This document shows, one piece after another, positions 53,301-61,664 of a stretch of DNA of 64,000 nucleotides; within the stretch, counting starts at the first letter, position 1, and the number at the start of each line of letters is the position of its first letter. A program made the translations under genes and the position numbers. This stretch comes from Candidatus Campylobacter infans (GTDB lineage: Bacteria; Campylobacterota; Campylobacteria; Campylobacterales; Campylobacteraceae). Location: contig SPMW01000003.1 in NCBI GenBank assembly GCA_009827235.1, positions 32,494 to 96,493 of the forward strand, in the 5' to 3' direction. A model generated the notes under the pieces. The model was not told the origin of the DNA, did not search any database, and worked only from the letters and a program-made list of their open reading frames with translations.

Positions 53301-54461
53301 GCTGATTGGGCAATGTATCAAGCCAAGCTCGCTGGCAAAAACCGCTATTATATTTTTGATGAAACAAGCTCTGTTATCTTTAAAGAATACAAAAATATCC
53401 TTGCTAAGCTCGATAAATACGACCCTGACAACTTTGAGATTATGTTTGTGCCATATTATAATGCTCAAAAGAACGAAATTGCGGGCTTAGAGGCTTATGT
53501 GCGCTTAAAAGGTGCTTTAAATATATTAAGCGCTAATGATTTTAGCAATATCCTAAGCCAAAAATACTGGTTTAGCGATTTAAATATTTGGCTAATCAAA
53601 ACCGCCTTAGAAGAGTTTAAAAAACTAAATCTAAAAAATGCTAGCTTGAATGTAAATATGCCTATATCTCAGCTAACCTCAGCTGCTTTTTTTAAAAAAA
53701 TCAGCGATTTGGCTATGAATTTTGATTTATCAGGCTTAAAGCTAAAAGTCGTGGATTTATTTGCTTCGCGCGATGTGGTTGAAGAAGCACTAGGCTTAAA
53801 ACGCTATTTAAGCTTAGGCATAGGGTTGATATTTGATGATTTGGGCGAAAACGATGCTAATAGCATAGAAAAAATCTCACACGGAGAGTTTAAACTCCAA
53901 AAAAGCTATGCTGAGAATTTATTAAATAATTACGCAAATATCGAGCATTTAGAACACATTTTAAAATTCTGCCAAGAAAATCAAAAAAGCGTTGGTGCAA
54001 CAAATGTATCAAATCCTTACGCTTATAAAATTTTAAGCACCATAGGCTATAAATTGATGAGCGGGGAGTTTATTTGCGAGCCTGTAAGCGCTGATGAACT
54101 AGATGGCGCAATAAAATCATTAAATAGGCGAAAAACTGAGCTTAGAAAATTAGCATTTATGGATATGCCAAACAAACAAAGTGCTTTAAATTTTTATAAG
54201 TTTATAATTTTTGTAACAAGCTCAATTGATGATTTATGCAAGCTTTTCCAAACGCGCGATACCAAATGCTTTAATCCAAAAAACTATGCTTTAAAATTTA
54301 ATCAATTAAAAGATTTACAAGATAGCAGTCTTTTGTGGGCTTGCGATGAAGCAGACAAACAAATCCGCTACATAGCCAAGCATCCTAACGAAGCAGATGA
54401 GCTTTTAGAGAATTTAAAACACGAAAAACTCAATCTATTAAATAGCATAATTGGAGAATAA
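50364..54461 (+). CDS. membrane sensor with PAS domains, GGDEF domain and degenerate EAL domain
   Basis: The 1365-residue protein has a transmembrane helix (about 14-38), a periplasmic sensory region, and a second helix (about 245-270). About four PAS-like domains follow (near 340, 460, 580 and 720; the last is the most typical, IFTHSREGITITDADQNIL). The diguanylate cyclase domain has an intact GGDEF at 917-921. The inhibitory I-site RxxD reads KSTD. The EAL-type domain (about 1010-1260) has EAY at 1043-1045, and KID, AEGVE and QGY are replaced (FKLQ, GATNV, SGEF), so phosphodiesterase activity is unlikely. The last 100 residues are unassigned. It ends directly before the hisZ-like gene. Confidence 0.88.
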   Translation: MMKKDIRASKALLLRAYLTQIITFCFIIFLFFVIFYNGTRDEKYRINTQNERYLDLIVARLDFVLSHLRHVSKGQTDIKALIENKNYIEAVYEIDANSNIIYSQNEIMFLTKNLNYNKISKCISNGGYCVEKFPYNIEKPNNAFLGIAVPKGKNIVIAFINIQKMASTLLTDKALAFDKDGYFINDANSGNIYDVLDLPVEFNAHSMGLGFNNIEKKWQFYSINYIPKIGIGLLTSKNCTDILMQHISTLLLLFSVGILILIISMDLITFIKKGILAPIKELRMLLLDLSKDKIHSYDFKNNKEFLHIHRNIMKLFFKLKYINSKLYLYEIQNNIILENSPLILLFVDAKTSRIIACSKAALDFYGYSKKDLLTKAFYELNYEKNEPFHLSNLSEIGNQISKFAIHATAKGEKKTIQLTIKAVDGGMNSFYLINISDVSKVADLYYMTQNAKGLAQNSPMVILCVDKKYKITQSTDNISSIIKYNKDTLINENMNLSDLILKKEKLDDIKNFISTQERIGTDNTFDDFMQIKLGNGIILWFRVCVKLNYQSKSIYANIFMMDISSIYEQLLSARRLLERYDQQLQGSSLITWEYDIINKTYNFSNTFFKLIGYKEAINDMSLLVLSKFIPQNYLNMLIQEQEKCIQDTKYHFTLTLRLNSRYKKETWIELKGYYALFEVEDTSQNGSSNKKCPMIIGILEDISEEMQTDARLNLLAQIFTHSREGITITDADQNILETNKAFEAITGYTSGEVAGKKPSILQSGLHDNEFYDKMWHDINEEGYWRGEIINRRKNGEECPEILSISAVRDKAGDLTNYIGIFSDITELKAKEKQLREIAYFDGLTGLPNKTYFIEEIQKRMQKANSENTSIAILYMDLDGFKKANDTYGHHCGDEVLIEVGKRLKAQIKSTDIVSRLGGDEFVAIVNDSGNELKAILNNILVAINENFIIGEYTVKIGTTIGVAFYPQQNKINHNELLEQADWAMYQAKLAGKNRYYIFDETSSVIFKEYKNILAKLDKYDPDNFEIMFVPYYNAQKNEIAGLEAYVRLKGALNILSANDFSNILSQKYWFSDLNIWLIKTALEEFKKLNLKNASLNVNMPISQLTSAAFFKKISDLAMNFDLSGLKLKVVDLFASRDVVEEALGLKRYLSLGIGLIFDDLGENDANSIEKISHGEFKLQKSYAENLLNNYANIEHLEHILKFCQENQKSVGATNVSNPYAYKILSTIGYKLMSGEFICEPVSADELDGAIKSLNRRKTELRKLAFMDMPNKQSALNFYKFIIFVTSSIDDLCKLFQTRDTKCFNPKNYALKFNQLKDLQDSSLLWACDEADKQIRYIAKHPNEADELLENLKHEKLNLLNSIIGE

Positions 54462-55301
54462 ATGCAAAAGCACGAGCATGAAATTCCAAATGGTTCAAAA
54501 TTGTATTTTGGTAAAAGTGCGAGCAAAAAAAGACATTTAGAACGCCTAGCAAGCGAGCTTTTAGAAAATAACGGATTTAGCGAGATTATCACGCCATTTT
54601 TTAGTTATCATCAAACAAACGCCATCAGCGAGCAAAAGCTTTTGCGTTTTAGCGATGAAGTAAATGCTAGCCTTGCTTTGCGCGCTGATAGCACGGTTGA
54701 TGTCGTGCGCATTATCACGCGCAGACTAAAAGATGAAACCACAAAAAAATGGTTTTACATTCAGCCAGTTTTTAGCTATCCAAGCATCGAAACATACCAA
54801 ATCGGCGCTGAAATTTTAGACAGCACTGAGCTAGCTAGCTGTGTAAATACTGCTAGTAGTTTATTACAAAAGCTTGAAATAAACGCCATTTTACAAGTTA
54901 GCAATATGAAAATCCCGCATTTATTATGCGAGCTTTTGGGCTTTGATATGAGTGTATTTGAGCTAGGGCGCATTGAGCTGATTTTTGCTAAAAACTTAAA
55001 CTGGCTTGATAAACTAGCGACTATTTCAAGCCTAGCAGATATCAAAGCTTTACAAAATAACATCCCAAGCGAGTTAAAAGAGCCTCTTAATGAACTTAGC
55101 GCGCTTGCAAATGAAGCAAATTTTAATGGTAAAATTGCTTTTGCGCCACTTTATTATTCTAAAATGCGCTATTATGATAAGCTATTTTTTAGATTTTTGT
55201 GCGCTAATAAAATTTTATGCAGTGGCGGAGAATACAGCATCGATAACCGAAATTGCGTAGGTTTTGGAGCATTTAGTGATAATATAATAGAGCTATTATA
55301 A
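54462..55301 (+). CDS. hisZ: HisZ-like ATP phosphoribosyltransferase regulatory subunit
   Basis: The 279-residue paralogue of the histidyl-tRNA synthetase catalytic core has IPNGSKLYFGKSASKKRHLE, EIITPFFSY and SLALRADSTVDVVRI (class II motif 2 area). The anticodon-binding domain is absent and motif 3 is reduced to GFGAFSDNI. HisZ activates the short form of HisG in histidine synthesis. It lies immediately after the GGDEF gene stop and 50 bp before purA. The assignment is by resemblance, and no hisG is in the window. Confidence 0.75.
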   Translation: MQKHEHEIPNGSKLYFGKSASKKRHLERLASELLENNGFSEIITPFFSYHQTNAISEQKLLRFSDEVNASLALRADSTVDVVRIITRRLKDETTKKWFYIQPVFSYPSIETYQIGAEILDSTELASCVNTASSLLQKLEINAILQVSNMKIPHLLCELLGFDMSVFELGRIELIFAKNLNWLDKLATISSLADIKALQNNIPSELKEPLNELSALANEANFNGKIAFAPLYYSKMRYYDKLFFRFLCANKILCSGGEYSIDNRNCVGFGAFSDNIIELL

Positions 55302-55333
55302 ATTTTAATTTAATGGCAAAAAGCAAATTTTAA

Positions 55334-56605
<1,272 letters not shown>

Positions 56606-56653
56606 CTTTTTAAAAGACAAATTTTAATGCCAAGCATTTAAAAAGGGTAAATT

Positions 56654-57082
56654 TTGAAAACCAAATTCACTCCCGTAGTAAAACTTCGCCAAAATAAACT
56701 AGACGAAATCGAGCTTGCACTAAATAAGGCAAGAGCGTATGAAATTACGCTAAAATCGCAATTAGAGCGCACTAGAATGCTTTTAGCTAGCAAGCCTTTT
56801 CCAAAAAGTGGCGATTTTGCAAGCTTACAAATTGCCCTATCATCGCAAGCCTTGCTAACAAAGCAAATAGATGAATTAAAGCAAAAAATCACACAAATTG
56901 CTAAGCAAATTTTAAATCTCCAAAACGCGCATAAAACAGCTTACATAGAGCTTGAAAAGGTCAAATACCTTGAAAATAGCCAAATTAAAGAAATTTTAAA
57001 AGAGCGCGCCAAAATCGCAAGCAAAAATTTAGATGAGATTGCCACGCAAAGATTTTACGCGCTAAATAAGGTTGATGCTTGA
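56654..57082 (+). CDS. FliJ-like flagellar accessory protein
   Basis: The 142-residue protein is almost entirely coiled coil, with the N-terminal KFTPVVKLRQNKLDEIELAL typical of FliJ. In H. pylori and C. jejuni the FliJ-like gene lies right after purA. FliJ-like proteins escort export substrates to the flagellar type III ATPase. The start codon is TTG at 56654. The next gene overlaps the stop (TTGA). Confidence 0.8.
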   Translation: MKTKFTPVVKLRQNKLDEIELALNKARAYEITLKSQLERTRMLLASKPFPKSGDFASLQIALSSQALLTKQIDELKQKITQIAKQILNLQNAHKTAYIELEKVKYLENSQIKEILKERAKIASKNLDEIATQRFYALNKVDA

Positions 57083-57669
57083 AAAATAAAATTATAATCT
57101 TGCTTTTTAGCATTTTAGTAGCTAATGCTGATGATAATGAGCTAATTTATGCTCAAAAACGCGAAGAAATTTTAAGAGAATATGAAAAATTAGAGCTTAA
57201 AAAGCAAGAGCTAAACAGCCTAAATAACGCAAGCCAAAAGCTTTTTGCCCAGCGAGAAGCCAAGCTTTTAAAGCAAGAAGAAAATTTAAATAAAATTTTA
57301 CTTGAAATCACTCAAAAAGAGCAAAACATAAGCAAAATGAACGAAGAAAGCGAGCAGAAAATTTCAAAAATGCTAGCTAAAAATGAAGAAATTTTAAAGC
57401 AAATCAAAGATGGCAATAAAGATAAAATGCTTGAAGTTTATACAAAAATGAAAGACGCCAAGGTAGCAAGCGTGCTTAGCCAAATGGACGATAAAGACGC
57501 TGTGCGCATACTTTACCGCCTAGAACCTAAAAAAATCGCGGGCATTATGGCTAAACTTGATGAAAAAAAAGCGGCTCTTTATACGGATTTGATAAAACGC
57601 GCGGTTATGCTAGATGATAACGCAAGCCAAAATAATGAAATTTTAAACAACGAAAAGCCAAGCAATTAA
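57079..57669 (+). CDS. MotE-like periplasmic chaperone of the flagellar motor
   Basis: The 196-residue protein has an N-terminal signal or anchor (1-17) and a long charged coiled coil (about 20-120). A MgtE-N-like end follows (KVASVLSQMDDKDAVRILYRLEPKKIAGIMAKLDEKKAAL). This is the architecture of MotE, which stabilises MotC-type motor proteins in epsilonproteobacteria. The start is TTG, overlapping the fliJ-like stop. It is followed by 149 bp of A/T-rich DNA. Confidence 0.8.
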   Translation: MKNKIIILLFSILVANADDNELIYAQKREEILREYEKLELKKQELNSLNNASQKLFAQREAKLLKQEENLNKILLEITQKEQNISKMNEESEQKISKMLAKNEEILKQIKDGNKDKMLEVYTKMKDAKVASVLSQMDDKDAVRILYRLEPKKIAGIMAKLDEKKAALYTDLIKRAVMLDDNASQNNEILNNEKPSN

Positions 57670-57787
57670 AATTTATTTGCATTTTATAAATTACTTTTAT
57701 AAATTACTTGCGCAAAACTAGCGCAAATTTTAAAATTTGCTATTAAAATTTATGATTAAAATTTGTGATTAATTTATTGAAAGAATG

Positions 57788-57812
57788 CCCGCAAGCAAAG
57801 CGCGCTTGCGGG
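57788..57812 (-). terminator. stem-loop downstream of the peroxiredoxin gene
   Basis: CCCGCAAGC and GCTTGCGGG form perfect 9-bp arms around a 7-nt loop. On the minus strand it is followed by an A/T-rich run (CATTCTTTC). It is the strongest GC hairpin in the window and lies only 7 bp after the stop codon. Confidence 0.75.
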
Positions 57813-57818
57813 TAGAAA

Positions 57819-58415
57819 TTATAGGCTGTTTGAGTTTTGGCTTAGATATTCGGCTACGCCATCTGTTGTAGCTTTCATACCCTTATCGCCTTTGTTCCAA
57901 CCAGCTGGGCAAACCTCGCCATGCTCATTAGTAAATAACATAGTATCTACCATTCTAAGCATTTCATCGATATTGCGTCCTAGTGGTAAATCATTTATCA
58001 CAGCGTGGCGCACGGTGCCATCTTTATCAATCAAAAATGACCCACGAAGTGCCACCGCATCATCAAAAAGCACATCAAATTTGCGCGCCCATTCTTTTTT
58101 GATATCAGCTACTAGCGGGAACTGAACTCTGCCGATACCGCCTTTTTTAGGTTCAGTTTCTCTCCAAGCAAAATGGCAAAATTCATTATCGCAACTTACG
58201 CCAATTACATTTATACCGCGCTCTTTAAACTCATTAAAGCGGTTATCAAACGCAATTATCTCACTAGGACAAACAAAAGTGAAGTCTTTTGGATAAAAAA
58301 ATACAACCGCGCCTTTTGGGCCGATGTTACTATATAGATCAAAATTATTTTCAATTTGACCATTACCTAATACCGCAATACCACTAAGGCGCGGTGCTTT
58401 TGCTGTTACAAGCAT
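57819..58415 (-). CDS. ahpC: 2-Cys peroxiredoxin (AhpC/TsaA type)
   Basis: The 198-residue peroxidase reduces hydrogen peroxide and organic peroxides. Peroxidatic Cys49 lies in FYPKDFTFVCPSE. The resolving Cys is in EVCPAGWNKGDKGM (about 167-180). The GGIGRVQFPLVAD loop and a C-terminal YL-type extension indicate a sensitive 2-Cys enzyme. It is monocistronic and has the highest codon conservation of the region, fitting strong expression. In C. jejuni, CosR is reported to control peroxide genes; a CosR-like gene lies 1.2 kb away. Confidence 0.95.
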   Translation of the reverse strand: MLVTAKAPRLSGIAVLGNGQIENNFDLYSNIGPKGAVVFFYPKDFTFVCPSEIIAFDNRFNEFKERGINVIGVSCDNEFCHFAWRETEPKKGGIGRVQFPLVADIKKEWARKFDVLFDDAVALRGSFLIDKDGTVRHAVINDLPLGRNIDEMLRMVDTMLFTNEHGEVCPAGWNKGDKGMKATTDGVAEYLSQNSNSL

Positions 58416-58571
58416 GTTTTCTCCTTAAAATTTTTTTAGTGGCGTAATTATATTAGAAAAAGGATAAATTAAGTGTAAATAATTTATATCAACTTAGTTA
58501 GTTTTTATTTGCCATTAAGAAAAAATGGCTAAAATGCGCACTCATCATATTTTAAGCATAAAAGAGCATAG

Positions 58572-59189
58572 ATGAATGAAAATATTCTTTTATATTTAAT
58601 TGCGTATTTATTAGGCGCTATACCTTTTGGATTATTGCTTGCTAAGGGTTTTGGCGGCGTGGATATTAGAGCAGCTGGGAGCAAAAGTATAGGTGCTACA
58701 AATGTTTTGCGCGTATTAAAAGAGCAAAATCCGCGCAAAGCACGCATTTTAGCCATAATCACCCTAGCTTGTGATGCCCTAAAAGCATTCTTGCCTTTAA
58801 TTATCGCAAAATACGCCATAAATGCCGATTATAATGTGCTTTGGGCTATGGGAGTGCTAGCTGTTATTGGGCATTGTTATAGTCCATATTTGGGTTTTAA
58901 TGGAGGCAAAGGCGTGGCCACAGGTGCTGGCGTAATGGCGTTTTTTTTGCCAGTTGAGCTAATTTGCGCTTTAATTGCTTGGTATTTAACGGGTAAAATT
59001 TTTAAAATCAGCTCCCTTGCCTCGCTTTGTGCGCTTATTGTATTTTTGGCTTCTAGTTTTATTTTACATTATGATTTAGAGCCGATAAACACGCACGCTC
59101 CGCTATTTATCATTTGCTTTATAATACTAGCAAAGCACAGCACTAATATCGCTAGGTTAATTAGTGGAGCTGAAAAAAAGGTAATTTAA
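58572..59189 (+). CDS. plsY: glycerol-3-phosphate acyltransferase PlsY
   Basis: The 205-residue multispanning enzyme acylates glycerol-3-phosphate from acyl-phosphate. Conserved loops IPFGLLLAKGFGGVDIRAAGSKSIGATNVLR (about 17-47), GHCYSPYLGFNGGKGVATGAGV (about 102-123) and KHSTNIARL near the end match the three PlsY motifs. It lies 2 bp before folB. The plsY-folB-cosR order is the same as I recall from C. jejuni. Confidence 0.95.
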   Translation: MNENILLYLIAYLLGAIPFGLLLAKGFGGVDIRAAGSKSIGATNVLRVLKEQNPRKARILAIITLACDALKAFLPLIIAKYAINADYNVLWAMGVLAVIGHCYSPYLGFNGGKGVATGAGVMAFFLPVELICALIAWYLTGKIFKISSLASLCALIVFLASSFILHYDLEPINTHAPLFIICFIILAKHSTNIARLISGAEKKVI

Positions 59190-59191
59190 CC

Positions 59192-59557
59192 ATGATAAAA
59201 ATTCACCTTAAAAACTTGCGTTTTAAATGCATCATCGGCTTGCTTGAATGCGAAAGAATAAAAAAGCAAAAAGTTAAAATAAATCTTAGCTTAAAAGCCG
59301 ATGAATTTATTGATTATGCTGAACTTGCCAAGCTTTTAAAAGCACAAATGAAAAAGCAGAAATTTTACAAAATCGAAGATGGGCTAATTTTTTTTAAAGA
59401 TTTTTTAAAACAAAAATATCCAAGTTTAAAATTATTAAAATTACAAATTTTAAAACCCCAAGTTTTTAAGCTACTCTCAAAAACAAAAAAGCTTAAAATT
59501 TTAAATTTTAAATATCTCAAAACCACGCCTGGTGCGTCATTAAAGCATATTTATTAA
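59192..59557 (+). CDS. folB: dihydroneopterin aldolase
   Basis: The 121-residue FolB of folate synthesis has an N-terminal LKNLRFKCIIGLLECER with the conserved Glu of the active site. Its C-terminal KTTPGASLKHIY has the usual K-x-GA ending. It is very lysine- and leucine-rich, partly from A/T pressure, so resemblance is weaker in the middle. It lies 2 bp after plsY. Confidence 0.8.
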   Translation: MIKIHLKNLRFKCIIGLLECERIKKQKVKINLSLKADEFIDYAELAKLLKAQMKKQKFYKIEDGLIFFKDFLKQKYPSLKLLKLQILKPQVFKLLSKTKKLKILNFKYLKTTPGASLKHIY

Positions 59558-59598
59558 AATACTTTTAAAGTTTTTTGAAATTTAGCTGAATTTTATGC

Positions 59599-59604
59599 TA
59601 AAAT
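59599..59604 (+). promoter_or_regulatory. putative -10 box for the CosR-like gene
   Basis: TATGCTAAAATTACGG contains TAAAAT 35 bp upstream of the start, after a T-rich segment. The match is moderate. Confidence 0.35.
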
Positions 59605-59638
59605 TACGGACTTTTTAACTTACCTTTAAGGATTATCA

Positions 59639-60319
59639 ATGAGAATACTCATAGTAGAAGATGAATTAACGCTTAATAAAACAATCTCCGAAGGACTTAG
59701 CGAATGCGGTTTTCAAACAGATACTAGCGAAAACTTAAAAGACGCTGAATACTTTATAGGAATAAGAAATTATGATTTAATTTTATGCGACTGGATGCTA
59801 GGCGATGGCAATGGACTTGATTTAATAAATATAGTTAAGCAAAAAAGCCCACGCACAGCGATTGTGATTATTTCAGCAAAAGACGATAAACAAAGCGAAA
59901 TCACAGCCTTAAAAGCTGGCGCTGATGATTATATTAAAAAGCCTTTTGATTTTGATGTTTTGGTGGCTAGACTTGAAGCTAGACTTCGTTTTGGTGGTTC
60001 AAATATTATTAAAATAGATGAATTAATAATAGACCCTGATGAAGAAAAAATCGTATATTTAGGCCAAGAGATTGAGCTAAAAGGCAAACCTTTTGAAGTG
60101 CTAACTCATTTAGCTCGCCACAGCGATCAAATCGTAAGCAAAGAACAACTCTTAGATGCCATATGGGAAGAGCCTGAGCTAGTAACGCCAAATGTGATAG
60201 AAGTAGCCATAAATCAAATCCGCCAAAAAATGGATAAACCATTAAATATCTCCACAATCGAAACCGTAAGGCGCCGTGGCTATCGTTTTTGCTTTCCTAA
60301 AAAAGCCGGACAAAACTAG
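59639..60319 (+). CDS. cosR: CosR/HP1043-like response regulator
   Basis: The 226-residue OmpR-family regulator is very close to C. jejuni CosR and H. pylori HP1043 as I remember them, especially in the DNA-binding half (IELKGKPFEVLTHLARHSDQIVSKEQLLDAIWEEP...). Unlike what is reported for the C. jejuni orphan CosR (Asn51), this protein has Asp51 in ILCDWMLGDGNG, plus Glu7-Asp8-Glu9. It is therefore likely phosphorylatable. A kinase gene starts 2 bp after its stop. Known CosR targets include oxidative-stress genes. Confidence 0.88.
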   Translation: MRILIVEDELTLNKTISEGLSECGFQTDTSENLKDAEYFIGIRNYDLILCDWMLGDGNGLDLINIVKQKSPRTAIVIISAKDDKQSEITALKAGADDYIKKPFDFDVLVARLEARLRFGGSNIIKIDELIIDPDEEKIVYLGQEIELKGKPFEVLTHLARHSDQIVSKEQLLDAIWEEPELVTPNVIEVAINQIRQKMDKPLNISTIETVRRRGYRFCFPKKAGQN

Positions 60320-60321
60320 CC

Positions 60322-61569
60322 TTGCTACATCCTAAAAGCCTTCGCGCGCGCTTTGCCTTTCAGCTAGCCTTGGCTGGGGCAATGCTGATTTTAATATTTT
60401 CAGTAGTTTTATATCAATACATTAAAATTTCAATTTTTGAAAATATAATAGTCAGCCTAAAAAACGAAGCCATACAAATTAGCGCGCTTAATAATTTAAA
60501 AACCAACGATACTTTTATGCGCGGACAAATAAGCGTAAAAATCACAAAAAACATAAATGAAAGCAAACCGCGCTTTGAAGAAAACAAAAAAGAGCAATTT
60601 ATTACGCTATTTTATCCCCTAGGCGAGCTATGCTTAGAGCTTAGAAAAGACAGCACAGAATACAACGAAATCATCTCTCAAATACTTTCAAACATTTTAT
60701 TTCTCAACGCATCGGCGATTTTTCTAATACTTTTTTATGCCTTATTTTTATCGCGTATGCTTTTAATGCCTATTCGCTCGCTCTCACTAAAACTTTCGCG
60801 CTTAAATGAAAATTTCTTAAAAAATGTAGAACCAAGTAGCGTCCCTAGCGAGTTTAAGCCGCTTGTAAATAGCATAAATATGCTAATTCAGCGCATTACC
60901 ACCTTTGCAAAATACCAAAAAGAGCTATTTATCGGCGCAGCGCACGAGCTTAAAACCCCGCTAGCTGTTATGAAAACAAAGGCTGAGGTAACCTTGCTAA
61001 AAGAGCGCGACAAACAAGCTTACATCGAAGTAATCAAACAAAACATACAATCCATCGATAAAATGAATAAAATGATAAGCTCAATCCTAGAAATCGGCAG
61101 GCAAGAAGGCGCGCAATTTGAAAAGCCCACACGCACCGATATAATCGCACTTTTAGGCGAAATCTGCGATGGCTTTAAAGCACTTGCAAGCGCACAAGGC
61201 CTAAACCTAATCACAAAATTTAGCCCAAATACTTTAAAAATCAATATCCAAAGCACTTTATTTACTCACATCGTTCAAAATTTCATACAAAACGCGCTTA
61301 AATTTAGCCCAGACAGCGGTTCTGTCGTGGTGCGCTGTGCGCTTAGGCCAAATAACGAACTTGAAATTTGCGTGATTGATGAGGGTTGCGGGGTTGATGA
61401 AAGCAAGGATTTGTTTGCGCCTTTTAAGCGTTATGGCGATAAAGGCGGTAGCGGGCTTGGGCTGTTTTTGGCTAAAAATGCTGCTGCTGCACTTGGCGCG
61501 CAAATTAGCGTAGAAAACCGCAAAGATGGCAAAAACGGCACAATTGCTTGCTTGAAGATTTTTTTCTAA
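60322..61569 (+). CDS. sensor histidine kinase paired with the CosR-like regulator
   Basis: The 415-residue kinase has transmembrane helices at about 12-34 and 125-150 with a short periplasmic loop, then a HAMP-like linker. Phospho-acceptor His208 lies in GAAHELKTPLAVMKTK. The HATPase region has NFIQNALKFS (N box), DEGCGVDESKDLF and GGSGLGLFLAKN (G boxes). The start is TTG at 60322, 2 bp after cosR. C. jejuni lacks a kinase here, so this is probably the ancestral pair retained. Confidence 0.85.
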   Translation: MLHPKSLRARFAFQLALAGAMLILIFSVVLYQYIKISIFENIIVSLKNEAIQISALNNLKTNDTFMRGQISVKITKNINESKPRFEENKKEQFITLFYPLGELCLELRKDSTEYNEIISQILSNILFLNASAIFLILFYALFLSRMLLMPIRSLSLKLSRLNENFLKNVEPSSVPSEFKPLVNSINMLIQRITTFAKYQKELFIGAAHELKTPLAVMKTKAEVTLLKERDKQAYIEVIKQNIQSIDKMNKMISSILEIGRQEGAQFEKPTRTDIIALLGEICDGFKALASAQGLNLITKFSPNTLKINIQSTLFTHIVQNFIQNALKFSPDSGSVVVRCALRPNNELEICVIDEGCGVDESKDLFAPFKRYGDKGGSGLGLFLAKNAAAALGAQISVENRKDGKNGTIACLKIFF

Positions 61570-61574
61570 ATTGC

Positions 61575-61594
61575 AAGATTAAAATTTTAATCTT
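61575..61594 (+). terminator. 20-bp A/T palindrome after the kinase gene
   Basis: AAGATTAAAA pairs perfectly with TTTTAATCTT, 5 bp after the stop codon. It is a weak A/T-rich stem, so the terminator function is uncertain. Confidence 0.35.
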
Positions 61595-61664
61595 AAAATA
61601 AAATACCAAATTTTAAAGCTGGGGTTTAAAATTTTAAACGCCATTTAATATGAAATTTTAAAGG

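Noticed and set aside
53391..54150. Active EAL phosphodiesterase domain
   Set aside because: Most metal-binding and catalytic motifs (KID, AEGVE, QGY) are replaced; only the fold-level pattern remains.
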